Both the position numbers and the translations under genes were made by a program. A DNA stretch of 64,000 bases from Corynebacterium pygosceleis (GTDB taxonomy: Bacteria; Actinomycetota; Actinomycetes; Mycobacteriales; Mycobacteriaceae). The notes beneath the pieces are model-generated. The model saw only the letters and a program-made list of their open reading frames with translations, was not told where the DNA came from and did no database searches. The stretch covers positions 62,001 to 126,000 of the forward strand of contig NZ_JAENIQ020000001.1 in the NCBI RefSeq assembly GCF_016595275.2. Reading direction: 5' to 3'. Below are positions 1 to 9,592 of the stretch, one piece after another (the stretch's first letter is position 1; each line of letters begins with the position of its first letter).

Positions 1-875
1 GTGACCTGCGGGGTGGAGCGGTAGTCGCGTTCGAGCCGGGTCAGGGTGGCGTCGGGGTACTTCCGGGTGAAGTTGAGCAGGAAGTCCGGGCTGGCGCCGG
101 TGAACGAGTAGATGGTCTGGTTCGCGTCACCGACGACGGTGAGGTCGTCGCGCTCCCCGAGCCACGCGTCGAGCACCCGCTGCTGGAGCGGGGTGACGTC
201 CTGGTACTCGTCGACGACGAAACTGCGGTACTGCTCGTGGAACTCCTCCGCGACGGCGGGGGCGTTCTCCAGGGCGGCGGCGGTGTGCAGGAGGAGGTCG
301 TCGAAGTCGAGGAGCATCCCCTCCTCCGAGGTCTTCGCCCGCTCGTAGCGTCGGTAGACCTCCGCGACCTTCTCCGCCTCGACGGGCGGCGTGCGCTGCG
401 TGCCGGCGATCGCCTCCGCGTAGGCGTCCGGGGTAATCAGCGAGGCCTTGGCCCACTCGATCTCACCCAGGATGTCCCGCACGGTCTCGGTGCCGGAGTC
501 CACGCCGACGCTGCGGGTGGCCCGCCCGACGAGCGGGAACTTGTTGTCCAGCAGCCGCCACGGCAGATCTCCGGCGACCTGCGGCCAGAAGTACCGCAGC
601 TGGCGCCGGGCGGCGGCGTGGAAGGTGCGCGCCTGGACACCACCGATGCCCATGCGGGCGAGCCGGTGCCGCATCTCTCCGGCGGCCCGTGCGGTGAACG
701 TCACGGCGAGCACCCGGTTCGGACCGACGAAGCCCTGGTCGATCAGATGCGCGATGCGGTAGGTGATGGTACGGGTCTTGCCGGTCCCGGCTCCCGCGAG
801 GATGCAGACCGGCCCCCGGGGAGCGGTCGCGGCCACCCGCTGGTCCGGGTCCAGTTCGTCGAGGTTGATCGCCAT
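1..875 (-). CDS. uvrD2: UvrD2-type superfamily 1 DNA helicase (3' end outside window)
   Basis: The first 291 codons of an SF1A helicase; the C-terminal part lies beyond base 1. The Walker A motif AGAGTGKT follows at about residue 25, then TFTARAA (motif Ia), [12 protein letters not shown] (motif II) and [13 protein letters not shown] (motif III). The family couples ATP hydrolysis to 3'-5' ssDNA translocation in repair. ATG at 875-873 is preceded by GGAGAG at good spacing. It follows nudC and the K+ channel on the same strand, the order I recall for mycobacterial uvrD2-nudC; that order, rather than the motifs, supports UvrD2 over PcrA/UvrD1. The HRDC-like and C-terminal regions that would separate the paralogues cannot be seen here. 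Confidence 0.9.
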   Translation of the reverse strand, partial: MAINLDELDPDQRVAATAPRGPVCILAGAGTGKTRTITYRIAHLIDQGFVGPNRVLAVTFTARAAGEMRHRLARMGIGGVQARTFHAAARRQLRYFWPQVAGDLPWRLLDNKFPLVGRATRSVGVDSGTETVRDILGEIEWAKASLITPDAYAEAIAGTQRTPPVEAEKVAEVYRRYERAKTSEEGMLLDFDDLLLHTAAALENAPAVAEEFHEQYRSFVVDEYQDVTPLQQRVLDAWLGERDDLTVVGDANQTIYSFTGASPDFLLNFTRKYPDATLTRLERDYRSTPQV

Positions 876-890
876 GTCGTCTCTCCGGGG

Positions 891-1778
891 TCAGTGTTCG
901 GTGTCGGTCGTGGCGGCGGTCGCCCGCGCCCGGGCCCACCCGATGATCAGGCGGTGCGCGATGGAGCCGGGTGGCGCGACGGGCACCGCTCCGTCGAGGA
1001 TGTCCGCGGGGGTCGCCCAGATGATCTCCGCGAGCTCCCCGTCGGTGCCCCACCGGGCGTCGGCGTCGTCGGTGACGGCGGTGAACCCGATCATCACCGA
1101 ATCGGACACGGGCCACGGTTGACTGCCCGCGTAGCGGATGTCCCGGCAGGTGCGCCCGGTCTCCTCCGCCACCTCCCGGGCGAAGGCCTGTTCCAGGCTC
1201 TCCCCCGGTTCCACGTATCCGGCCACCAGCGAGAAGAAGTCGTTTCTGGCGTTCCGGGCGAGGAGTATCCGGCCCGTACCGGAGAGTTCAATGAGTCCGA
1301 TGACCGCCGGATCGACGCGGGGGAAGTACTCTCCCCCTGCACCGTTCACCGCTCTGCTGCCGGTCTCGTTCCAGGTCAGTTCCGACCCGTCCCGGGGATC
1401 GAAGCGGAGACGTTCGGTGGTGCGCAGAACGGCGACGGCCCGGGCCACGGTGCGGAACCAGGTGCGGTGGTCGAGATCCCGGGGCGCCACCTCGTGGGTC
1501 GCCTCCGTCCCCGACATGACGGCCTCGGCGGCTGCGTCGTCGACGCGCAGGGCGTAGTCCCGGTCGATGGTCCCACGGGTGGCACCGACCTCGAGGAGCA
1601 CCCTCCCGTCGGTCGGCACTCCGAGGTCGGCGAGCTGAGCCGTCGTGAGGTAGACGGCGGTGAGGTCCCCGGACATCAGGGCCGTGTCGCGCAGGGTCAC
1701 GCAGAGATGGTTCTCGTGGACGACGGGCCCCTCCTCCCCGGTGTCGTTGAGGCGTGCGTCCGGTTCGTGGGTCGTCAC
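891..1778 (-). CDS. nudC: NudC-type NAD(+)/NADH pyrophosphatase, zinc ribbon lost
   Basis: 295 aa. The Nudix box GYVEPGESLEQAFAREVAEE lies at about residues 188-207, followed by SQPWP at 219-223, the hallmark that separates NADH pyrophosphatases from other Nudix enzymes. The family hydrolyses NAD(H) to NMN(H) and AMP and can remove NAD caps from RNA. The segment that carries two CxxC zinc pairs in E. coli NudC (here about residues 122-150) contains no cysteine, so this protein must fold without the zinc ribbon. Its start overlaps the stop of the upstream K+ channel gene by 4 bp (1775-1778), indicating translational coupling. Confidence 0.9.
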   Translation of the reverse strand: MTTHEPDARLNDTGEEGPVVHENHLCVTLRDTALMSGDLTAVYLTTAQLADLGVPTDGRVLLEVGATRGTIDRDYALRVDDAAAEAVMSGTEATHEVAPRDLDHRTWFRTVARAVAVLRTTERLRFDPRDGSELTWNETGSRAVNGAGGEYFPRVDPAVIGLIELSGTGRILLARNARNDFFSLVAGYVEPGESLEQAFAREVAEETGRTCRDIRYAGSQPWPVSDSVMIGFTAVTDDADARWGTDGELAEIIWATPADILDGAVPVAPPGSIAHRLIIGWARARATAATTDTEH

Positions 1779-2851
1779 TGCCCGGACACGTCCTCCCGGA
1801 ACACGCGGCGCACGAACAGCAGCCGGTCCCCCGGTTCCACCGTCTCCGCCTCGGGTGAGTCGATGCGGTAGAGCTCACCGGAGCGCACGACACCGAGCAC
1901 GATGTCCGCGAGGTGTCTGGGGTTCGCCCCGACCTCGTCCTCACCGACGAGTCGTTCGGCGATGGAGAAGCCCTCGTCCGGGGACAGCAGGTCCTCCATC
2001 ATCTCCACGACGGACGGGGTGACGGTGGCCAGGCCGAGCATGCGGCCGGCTGTCTCGGAGGAGATCACCACGGAGTCCGCGCCGGACTGCTTCAGCAGGT
2101 GCAGGTTCTCGGATTCGCGCACGCTGGCGACGATCGTCGCGGCGGGGGCGATCTCCCGGACGCTCAGGGTGACCAGGACGGCGGTGTCGTCCATGTTGGG
2201 GGCGACGACGACGGCCCGGGCCCGGGTCACACCCGCGAGTTTCAGGACGTCGGCCTTCGTCGCGGAGCCGTGCACGGTGACCAGCCCCTGGCTCGACGCC
2301 ATGTCGAGGGAGTGCCGGTCGGTGTCGACGACGACGATCTGGCTGGGCGGTGTGCCGTCGGCCATGAGTGCGGCGACGGCGGAGCGTCCCTTGGTGCCGT
2401 AGCCGACGACGACGGTGTGGTTGCGCATGCGCTTCCTCCAACGCTGGATCTGCAGTGCCCGACGGGTTTCCTCCGTGAGCACGGACAGGGTGGTACCGAC
2501 CAGGAGGATCAGGAATGCGATCCGGATCGGGGTGATGATGATGATGTTGATCAGGCGGGCGTTCTGGGTCACCGGGGTGATGTCGCCGTAACCGGTCGTG
2601 GACAGCGACACCGCCGAGTAGTAGACCGCGTCGATGAAGGTCAGGTCCTCGGAGTAGCCGTCCTTGTCCGCGTAGACCATCAGCGCGACGAGAGCGAGCA
2701 GGATCAGTGCGTACACCACCCGACGCGCGATGAGCGTCCACGGGGAGAAGTAGCGCTGCCCCGGGATGCGGATGATGTTCAGCAGCGCGTGATCGGGGAG
2801 ATCATCGAGTTCGGTGTCGCTGCGGAACCGGTCGCGGAAGCTCTTGCGCAT
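1775..2851 (-). CDS. Two-TM potassium channel with RCK (TrkA-N/TrkA-C) domain
   Basis: 358 aa. A first membrane helix at about residues 42-61 is followed by a pore loop with selectivity filter TTGYGD (85-90) and a second helix. From about residue 123 a TrkA-N/RCK Rossmann fold begins (VVVGYGTKGRSA) and a TrkA-C segment ends the protein. This is the architecture of MthK-type K+ channels and of C. glutamicum CglK, which I recall in the same neighbourhood. It should form a tetrameric inner-membrane channel gated by ligands bound to the RCK ring. Start ATG 2851 has a GGAG box 7 nt upstream. It lies 74 bp after adnB and overlaps nudC by 4 bp. Confidence 0.9.
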   Translation of the reverse strand: MRKSFRDRFRSDTELDDLPDHALLNIIRIPGQRYFSPWTLIARRVVYALILLALVALMVYADKDGYSEDLTFIDAVYYSAVSLSTTGYGDITPVTQNARLINIIIITPIRIAFLILLVGTTLSVLTEETRRALQIQRWRKRMRNHTVVVGYGTKGRSAVAALMADGTPPSQIVVVDTDRHSLDMASSQGLVTVHGSATKADVLKLAGVTRARAVVVAPNMDDTAVLVTLSVREIAPAATIVASVRESENLHLLKQSGADSVVISSETAGRMLGLATVTPSVVEMMEDLLSPDEGFSIAERLVGEDEVGANPRHLADIVLGVVRSGELYRIDSPEAETVEPGDRLLFVRRVFREDVSGQ

Positions 2852-2925
2852 CTCGTCTCCGTGTTCTGGTCGTCTCGCTGTGCCGGTGGGCCGTGGTGCG
2901 GGCCCGCACCCGACGGTGAGGCACC

Positions 2926-5900
2926 CTACAACAACTGCGCCAGTTCCCCGGCGTCTGGTAGCTTACCCGGCTCGAGGGTGTGGTCGGACCCGATGTAGTG
3001 GAAAGCGGCCCTGATCTCGGCCGGATCGATGCGTCTCCCCGTCCGCCGGGACAGCAGTTGCGCCCATGCCAGACGGTAGACCGCCAGCTGGATCACCGCC
3101 GCCCCGAGATCGGGGCCCGTCGGTGGCCGACCGGTCTTCCAGTCGACGACCATCCAGCCCGTCGTCGGGTCGTCCCCGTCATGGAACACCGCGTCCATCC
3201 GCCCGCGGACGACATGTCCGCCGATGGTGATCTCGAAGGGCTGCTCGACGTGTTCCGGTGTCCGCTGCGCCCAGGTGCTGGCGAGGAACGCCTCCTTGAG
3301 ACGGGCGAGCTCGGGCCCACGGATGTCCTCCTCCCCCAGACCGGGCAACTCGTCCTCGTCCAGCAGACCGGTGGCACCGTAGCGGTCCTCGATCCACTGG
3401 TGCAGCGCCGTGCCGCGTTTGGCGTAGGTGTTCGGCTTGAACGGCACCGGTCTGCGGAGCCTGCGGGCGAAGGCCGTGGCGTCCCGTGCGACCGCCACCA
3501 GATCCGAGGCGGTGAGTTCCCGGCCGATCTCGACGTCGACGACCGGGGTGTCCAGGCGGCGTTGTTCCTCGATCAGTGCGCTGACCTCCTGTTCCCAGAG
3601 TTCCTCGATGTCGCCGTCGTGGCCCGGTGGGGGTGGTTCGACCGCGGCGGCCCGGACGAGCTCGGCACCGCCGCGGACGGCGTCGGCCCGCGCGCCGAGG
3701 TGCTCGGGCGGGAACACGGCGTCCGGGGTGTCCCCGCCGTCGTCACTGCCGGAGTTCTCCGTCGGGGCCTCCGGTTCCGTCTCGTGCCAGTGGACGACGG
3801 AGCCCGGCTGGTTGCGGCGGATCTCGTCGACGTGCACGTAGGGGGCGGCGGTCGTGCCCGTGTCGTTCGTCTCGGATCCGGTGACGTAGAGGAGTCGTTC
3901 GGAACGGGTGAGTGCGACGTAGAACAGGCGGGTGTTCTCCTCCTCGAGTGCGGTACGGAACTGTGCGCGGTGCTCCTCCATCGCGTTCTCCAGGTCCTTC
4001 CGGTTCTCCGCGTCGACGGTGTCCAGGACGGGACTGCCCACCGGGTCATCGGCGTCGTCGCGGGCGTCGCCACGCAGGGTGGCGGGCACCTTGGTGATGT
4101 CGGTGAGCCAGGTCTCCACCGTGACCCGGGGGGAGGAGGCGTCGGTGTAGGTCCGGTTGTCGGCGTGGAGCACGGCGACGGTGTCCCATTCGAGCCCCTT
4201 CGCCTTGTGCACGGTGAGGATCTGCACCCGGTCGGCGTTGACCCGTACCTCACCGGGTTCCAGACCCTCCTCCTGTTCCCGGGCGAGGGAGAGGTGGTCG
4301 AGGAGGCTGCGCAGTCCCGTCCCGGGGATCTGGGCGAAGGAGGCGACGTGTTCGTGGAACCGGTCGAGGTGGACGGTTCCGGCGGCACCGTCGGCGTGGG
4401 GGTCGGTCCGGGAGAGGATCTCGGTGCGGATCCCGGTGATCCTCTCGATGTCCCCGAAGATCTCGCTCAGGTCGTGCCCCAGGGAGTGGGTGCGCAGGTA
4501 CCGGAGGTGCGCGGCCAGGCGACGGAGCCGGATCAGCCCGCCGGCACTGTATCTCTCGGGTTCACCGAGGTCGGCGACGGCGTCGGTGAGTCCGGCGGTG
4601 GCGGTGTCGTCCCCCGTGGGCAGGGTCTCGCTGATGATCCGGTGGAGTCGGGCGAGGGCGGGGTCGTCGGGGCCCCGGTCCACCGCGTCAGTGTCCGGCG
4701 GTTCCTGTCGTCGCGCTCCTCCGGTGGCACGACCCGCGAGGTTGGCGGCCCGGTCCGCGAGGGCGAGGACGTCCGCGCCCCCGAGCCCGACGTGGGGCCC
4801 GGTGAGAATGCGGAGTGCGGCCCGGTTGTCCCCCGGTCGGACCAGCATCGTCGCGAAGGCGACGAGGTCCGCGACCTCGGGGATGTCGAGGAGCCCGGCC
4901 AGTCCGACGATCTCGACGGGAACGCCCCGTTCCCCGAGTGCCGCCGCGATCGCGGCGGAGTGTTTCCGCTTGCGCACGAGGACGGCACCGGTGAACTTCC
5001 GCCCGTTTTCCCGGCGCTCGGCGTAGTCGTCGGCGAGCCGGTCGGCGATCCACCCGATCTCGGTGGCGGCGTCCGCGAACCAGCCCAGTCGGAGAACCCC
5101 GGCGGGTGCTCCGGGGCGCGACCGGAGCGGCTGGACGGCACGGTCGGGGATGTTCTCCGGCCCGAGGACGCCACGGGAGACGGCGTTGGCCGCGGTGAGG
5201 ATCTCGGGTGGGTTGCGCCAGCTGGTGACCAGCTCCATCTTCGGTGCCGGTTGCGGCGGGGCGGTGGGGTCGTGGCGGTCGATGCGGGGGAAGTCGGTGA
5301 CGAAACGCGTGAGGTTGGCCGCGGTCGCTCCCCGCCAGCCGTAGATGGACTGCATGGGATCGCCGACGGCGGTGACCGTGAGGGAGGGGTCGGTACCGCC
5401 GAAGAGACTGGACAGCAGCACCCGCTGGGCGTGCGAGGTGTCCTGGTACTCGTCGAGCATGACGACACGGAAACGGCGGCGCTGACTGTATCCGACCTCG
5501 GGGTGGGTGGAGGCGAGTCGGGCGGCGAGGGACATCTGCTCCCCGAAGGTGATGACGTTGCGGCGGCTGAGTTCGGCACGCAGTTGTTCGACGAGCGGGA
5601 GGAGCGCGAGGCGCGTCAACTGCCGGTCCCGGATGTTCGCGGTTTTCTGTGCGAGCTTCTCCTTCTGCCGTGGGCCCGGGGGAAGTTCCTCGAAGAGGGA
5701 GACGAAGGGCAGTGTCTCCTCGGTGATGCCGGTGGCGTCGACCATGTGGTTGTCCATGTCGGCGGACAGGGCGAGCAGGGTGTCGACGACGTGGGCGCGG
5801 CCCGTCTCCATGGGCAGCTCACCCCGGTAGGAGCCGACGAGATCCCAGGCGATCTGGAAGAGCTCGGTGCGGGTGATCAGTCGGGCGGAGGGCTCCACGG

Positions 5901-6309
5901 GGAGGAGCAGGCCGTATTCGCCGATGAGTCGGCCGGCGTAGGAGTCGTAGGTCGAGACGGTCGGGGTGATCGCCCGGAGATTGTGCTCCAGGGTGCCGGT
6001 CGGGTCGAGGTCCCGGAGCCGGGGTATCCCGGCGAGTGTGGCCAGTCGTGCCCGGATGCGCTGGGAGAGCTGCTGGGCGGCCTTCCGGGTGAACGTGAGC
6101 CCGAGGACCTGATCGGGTGCGGCGAGTCCGGAGGCGACCAGCCACACCACGCGGGCGGCCATCGTCTCGGTCTTGCCCGCACCCGCGCCCGCGACGACGA
6201 GGAGGGGGCCGGGATCCGCGCTGATGATGGCGGCCTGCTGGTCTGTGGGGGCGTGTTCCTGTCCGAGCCACCGGGACAGCAGCACCGGGGAGAGTTTCTC
6301 AGCGGACAT
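2926..6309 (-). CDS. adnB: AdnB subunit of the AdnAB helicase-nuclease
   Basis: 1127 aa from the ATG at 6309 (an upstream in-frame start at 6369 would add 20 atypical residues). UvrD-like motor: Walker A AGAGAGKT (residues 40-47), LTFTRKAAQQL, Walker B VVMLDEYQDTSHAQ and GDPMQSIYGWRGA are intact. The C-terminus holds a RecB-type nuclease with RGTALHQWIEDRYG, GRMDAVFHDG and MVVDWKTG. AdnAB resects double-strand breaks in actinobacteria in place of RecBCD/AddAB. The chosen start overlaps the adnA stop by 11 bp, so the subunits are translationally coupled. With all motor residues present, AdnB should supply most of the ATPase. Confidence 0.92.
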   Translation of the reverse strand: MSAEKLSPVLLSRWLGQEHAPTDQQAAIISADPGPLLVVAGAGAGKTETMAARVVWLVASGLAAPDQVLGLTFTRKAAQQLSQRIRARLATLAGIPRLRDLDPTGTLEHNLRAITPTVSTYDSYAGRLIGEYGLLLPVEPSARLITRTELFQIAWDLVGSYRGELPMETGRAHVVDTLLALSADMDNHMVDATGITEETLPFVSLFEELPPGPRQKEKLAQKTANIRDRQLTRLALLPLVEQLRAELSRRNVITFGEQMSLAARLASTHPEVGYSQRRRFRVVMLDEYQDTSHAQRVLLSSLFGGTDPSLTVTAVGDPMQSIYGWRGATAANLTRFVTDFPRIDRHDPTAPPQPAPKMELVTSWRNPPEILTAANAVSRGVLGPENIPDRAVQPLRSRPGAPAGVLRLGWFADAATEIGWIADRLADDYAERRENGRKFTGAVLVRKRKHSAAIAAALGERGVPVEIVGLAGLLDIPEVADLVAFATMLVRPGDNRAALRILTGPHVGLGGADVLALADRAANLAGRATGGARRQEPPDTDAVDRGPDDPALARLHRIISETLPTGDDTATAGLTDAVADLGEPERYSAGGLIRLRRLAAHLRYLRTHSLGHDLSEIFGDIERITGIRTEILSRTDPHADGAAGTVHLDRFHEHVASFAQIPGTGLRSLLDHLSLAREQEEGLEPGEVRVNADRVQILTVHKAKGLEWDTVAVLHADNRTYTDASSPRVTVETWLTDITKVPATLRGDARDDADDPVGSPVLDTVDAENRKDLENAMEEHRAQFRTALEEENTRLFYVALTRSERLLYVTGSETNDTGTTAAPYVHVDEIRRNQPGSVVHWHETEPEAPTENSGSDDGGDTPDAVFPPEHLGARADAVRGGAELVRAAAVEPPPPGHDGDIEELWEQEVSALIEEQRRLDTPVVDVEIGRELTASDLVAVARDATAFARRLRRPVPFKPNTYAKRGTALHQWIEDRYGATGLLDEDELPGLGEEDIRGPELARLKEAFLASTWAQRTPEHVEQPFEITIGGHVVRGRMDAVFHDGDDPTTGWMVVDWKTGRPPTGPDLGAAVIQLAVYRLAWAQLLSRRTGRRIDPAEIRAAFHYIGSDHTLEPGKLPDAGELAQLL

Positions 6310-9300
6310 CGGTGAGCATCCGTCCTTCCTCGTGTGCGGGGCACATGCGGCGTAGCGGGCACCGGTCACAGGAACGGTTGACCCGGGCGGCGAGACGGGG
6401 TCCGGTCACCGAGGCGGCGAGACGGGGCAGGGTGGCGGCGAGTTCGTCGAGTTCCTCCGGGGTCTTCGCGGCCTGGTCACGGGTGGTGATCTTCGCCGAG
6501 GTGGTGCCCGGGTAGACGAGGACACCACCGCCGACGGATTCTGCGGAGCCGGGTGACCCGGCGTCGGTGACCCGGACCCGCCCGGGTACATCCCCGGCGG
6601 TGGTGTCGGGGATGACCGTTCCCCTCGACAGGGCGAGCTGGTAGGCGGCGAGCTGCGCGTGCTCCCCCATCGATTTCTGGGTGGGCGGTTGGGTACCGGT
6701 CTTCAGGTCGACGACGACGAGCGAGCCGTCGGAGGTGCGCTCCAGCCGGTCCATCCGGCCGGTGATGACCAGGTCCCGGCCGTCTTCCGTGGTTCCGACG
6801 GTGACGGACACGGGCACCTCCACTCCGACGGCGGTGAACACCGAGCGGGAGACCGTGATCCAGTCCGTGGTGCGTGCGATGAGCCGGTCCCACGCGGCGA
6901 GATCGGTCGGTGTCCGCCAGTTCGGGGTTCCGGTGAGGTCGAGGACCCGGGTGTAGGCGTCCCGCACCATCCGCGCGGCCTCGTCCCTGTCGGCGCCCTC
7001 CCCCACCGCCTCGGCGAAACCGTGGGCGAGGATTCCGGCGACGAGGTGCAGCGGAATCTCCTCGTCGGTGTCGACACGGCCGAGGACGGCCCGCAGCGGA
7101 CACTCCGCGATCTGTTCGATCTGCGAGGGTGACAGGGTCACGGTGTCCCGGTGGGGGCGGACCGGTCGGTCGGTGGACGGCCCCGCGAGCCCCCACCACT
7201 GGTCCGGGTCGGCACCGGGTACCCCGGCCTCCGCGAGGCGTGCCAGCTGGCGGGCCGCCTGCCGACGACGGCTGCCGAGTTGGCCGGGGTCGCAGACGGT
7301 GCGGCGGAGTTCGCCGACCATGGCCGGGACCGACAGCAGTCGGGGGCCGCCGGGAACACCGTCGGCGGCACCGGTGTCCCCGGGCACCTCTCCCCCGGTG
7401 TCCCCGGGGCCGCCGGTGATCCGGCGGACCTCCACCCCGAGCTCCCCGAGGAAGCGGGACGGCTCGAGGACCTCGTTGCCTTCCGGGGTGTCCAGTGCGG
7501 TGACCAGCAGGGTGTCGGTGGCGCGGGTGCACGCCAGGTGGAACAGGCGCCGTTCCTCGGCGAGGCGTTCCACGGAACGGGAGATGTGGATGTCCGGGTC
7601 GATGCCGTCGTCGAGGAGGTCGACGAGGTCCTCCTGGCCGAACAGCGTCCCGGTTTCGGAGGTGGTGGGCCAGGTTCCCTCCTGGACCCCGGCGATGACG
7701 ACGGTGTGCCACTCCCTGCCACCGGCGGCGTGCGCGGTGAGGAGGTGCACGGCGTCCGGTTCGACACCACGCCGGTCCCGGGCCCCGGTCGGGAGCTGCT
7801 GTTCGGTGATGTGCCGGACGAAGCTGGCCGTCCCGGCGGTGGGGCGACGCTCGACGAAGTCGCCGGCGGCGTCGAACAGGGCCATCATCGCGTCGAGGTC
7901 GCGGTCGGCCTGTGAACCGGCTGTGCCGCCGCGCAGGGACGCCGCGGAGAGCCGGTCGGCGAGCCCGGTGGCGTTCCACAGTTCCCACAGGACGAGTTCC
8001 ACTGATCCACCGGCACGGTGTGCCCCGACTCCCGCGGTGAGGACGGACCGGACCCGGTCGAGGATCTCGGTCTCCCGGTCGGTGAGGAAGTCCGTGGCCC
8101 CGGTACCGCCGCCGTCGTCCCCGCCGTCCGCACCGACGTCCCGGGGCGGGGTCCCGGCTGTGGAGCCGTGCGGGAGGACCAGATCCGCGAGGACGTCGAC
8201 GGCACGTCGTTGTCCGCCGCGACGGAGTTCCGCCTGGCGCAGTCCACGCAGGAGACGACGGAGCGTGACCGGGTCCGCGCCGCCGACGGGGCCGAGCACG
8301 AGTTCCTCGACCTCGGTGCGCTCCAGTGGTCCGTCGAGTGCCCGGGCCGCCAGCAGGATCGCCGAGACGATGCGCTGCTCCGCGAGAACGGTGTCGGTGG
8401 GATCCAGCTGCACGGGGACCCCGGCTGCGAGCAGTGCCCGCCGCACCGCCCCCAGGGCCCCGGTGGAACGGACGATCACCGCCATCCGCGTCCACGGGAC
8501 CCCGTCCATGAGATGGGCGCGCCGGAGGGTGTCCGCCACGGTTCCGGACTGGGTCGCGGCACTGTCGCAGATCACCGCACCACGGTGGGCGGGTGTGCGG
8601 TGGGGGACGTCCAGGATGAGTTCGTCGGTGCAGGGGTGGTCCGTGAGGAAGTCGGGGTCCGCGCCACGGAAGCGGAACACCGACTGCCCGGGGTCCCCGG
8701 CGATCACGGTCAGCCGGGTCGAGGGGATGAACAGGCCCAGGAGCTCTGCGGTCCGTGGATCGAGGTTCTGCGCGTCATCGATGAGGAGGGTGTGCAGGGA
8801 TTCACGCTGCCGGTCCAGCAGTCCGGTGTCGAGGGCGAGGGACTCGATGGCGACGGTGACGAGTTCCGAGGCGTTGTAGCGCCGTACACCTCCGAGGGCC
8901 ATCGTCCGCTCGTACTCGCGGAGAAAGTCGCCTGCCGCCCGCCATGCGGGGCGTGCGTGCTCCTGTCCGAGGCGGACCAGATCCTCCGGCCCCAGGCCAC
9001 GCTCGACGGCACGCAGGAGGAAATCCCGGAGTTGTCGGGCGAATCCCACCATCGTCAGTGCGGGCCGCAGCTCGGCGGGCCAGCTGCCGAGGCCGTCCTC
9101 GGCGTGACCGGCGAGGAGTTCGCGGATCACGGCGTCCTGCTCCGCACCCGTGATCAGCCGGGGCGACTGTTCCCCGGAGCGGACGGCCGCCGCCCGGAGC
9201 AACGCGAACGCGAAAGACGGCGCCGAGCGGACGAGGGGCGCGGAACCGGCGAAACCGGGTATCTCCCGCAGGTGCCCGGCGAGCTGCCCGCGGAGCCTGG

Positions 9301-9589
9301 CGGCGGCCTCCTTCGACGGGGTGATGATGAGCAGTCCGTCCGGGTCGGCCCCCTGCCGCAGGCGCTCCAGGGCGGTGTCGAGCAGCAGTGAGCTGACGCC
9401 GTGGCCGGCCGCTCCGGTGACCCGCCAGACGCCTTCCCCACCGTCGATCAGGCGCCGGGCCTCCGGCCCCCAGGTCCGTGCCGGGGAGTCCGGTCGCGTC
9501 GTGGAACGGCGCAACCGGACGGTGGGGTTCGGCGGTGGCACGAGATGATTCCACGTGCCGACACCGGAGGTGGGGCGGGTCTCAGGCAT
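6299..9589 (-). CDS. adnA: AdnA subunit of AdnAB, Walker A lysine missing
   Basis: 1096 aa. UvrD-like motor followed by a RecB-type nuclease. The P-loop reads GAAGHGVSS at residues 59-67: the lysine expected before the serine is valine. Walker B is LLIDDAQNLDP and GDPGQSVFRFRGADP (motif III) is present. The nuclease core has TGRMDRLERT and VVVDLKTG. Four cysteines around the nuclease (AECPLRA upstream, then CDRC and RRMC near the C-terminus) match the iron-sulfur staple of AddB/AdnA nucleases. The partner adnB overlaps by 11 bp. It starts 3 bp after the TIGR02569 gene. Motor activity may be impaired while the nuclease looks intact. Confidence 0.92.
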   Translation of the reverse strand: MPETRPTSGVGTWNHLVPPPNPTVRLRRSTTRPDSPARTWGPEARRLIDGGEGVWRVTGAAGHGVSSLLLDTALERLRQGADPDGLLIITPSKEAAARLRGQLAGHLREIPGFAGSAPLVRSAPSFAFALLRAAAVRSGEQSPRLITGAEQDAVIRELLAGHAEDGLGSWPAELRPALTMVGFARQLRDFLLRAVERGLGPEDLVRLGQEHARPAWRAAGDFLREYERTMALGGVRRYNASELVTVAIESLALDTGLLDRQRESLHTLLIDDAQNLDPRTAELLGLFIPSTRLTVIAGDPGQSVFRFRGADPDFLTDHPCTDELILDVPHRTPAHRGAVICDSAATQSGTVADTLRRAHLMDGVPWTRMAVIVRSTGALGAVRRALLAAGVPVQLDPTDTVLAEQRIVSAILLAARALDGPLERTEVEELVLGPVGGADPVTLRRLLRGLRQAELRRGGQRRAVDVLADLVLPHGSTAGTPPRDVGADGGDDGGGTGATDFLTDRETEILDRVRSVLTAGVGAHRAGGSVELVLWELWNATGLADRLSAASLRGGTAGSQADRDLDAMMALFDAAGDFVERRPTAGTASFVRHITEQQLPTGARDRRGVEPDAVHLLTAHAAGGREWHTVVIAGVQEGTWPTTSETGTLFGQEDLVDLLDDGIDPDIHISRSVERLAEERRLFHLACTRATDTLLVTALDTPEGNEVLEPSRFLGELGVEVRRITGGPGDTGGEVPGDTGAADGVPGGPRLLSVPAMVGELRRTVCDPGQLGSRRRQAARQLARLAEAGVPGADPDQWWGLAGPSTDRPVRPHRDTVTLSPSQIEQIAECPLRAVLGRVDTDEEIPLHLVAGILAHGFAEAVGEGADRDEAARMVRDAYTRVLDLTGTPNWRTPTDLAAWDRLIARTTDWITVSRSVFTAVGVEVPVSVTVGTTEDGRDLVITGRMDRLERTSDGSLVVVDLKTGTQPPTQKSMGEHAQLAAYQLALSRGTVIPDTTAGDVPGRVRVTDAGSPGSAESVGGGVLVYPGTTSAKITTRDQAAKTPEELDELAATLPRLAASVTGPRLAARVNRSCDRCPLRRMCPAHEEGRMLTDVR

Positions 9590-9592
9590 GGA

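Noticed and set aside
237..1871. 544-aa plus-strand ORF opposite uvrD2, nudC and the channel gene
   Set aside because: Arg/Gly/Pro-rich composition and three well-supported genes on the other strand; a GC-rich shadow frame.
2980..6315. 1111-aa plus-strand ORF opposite adnB
   Set aside because: Antisense shadow of AdnB: biased Gly/Val/Asp composition, no motifs.
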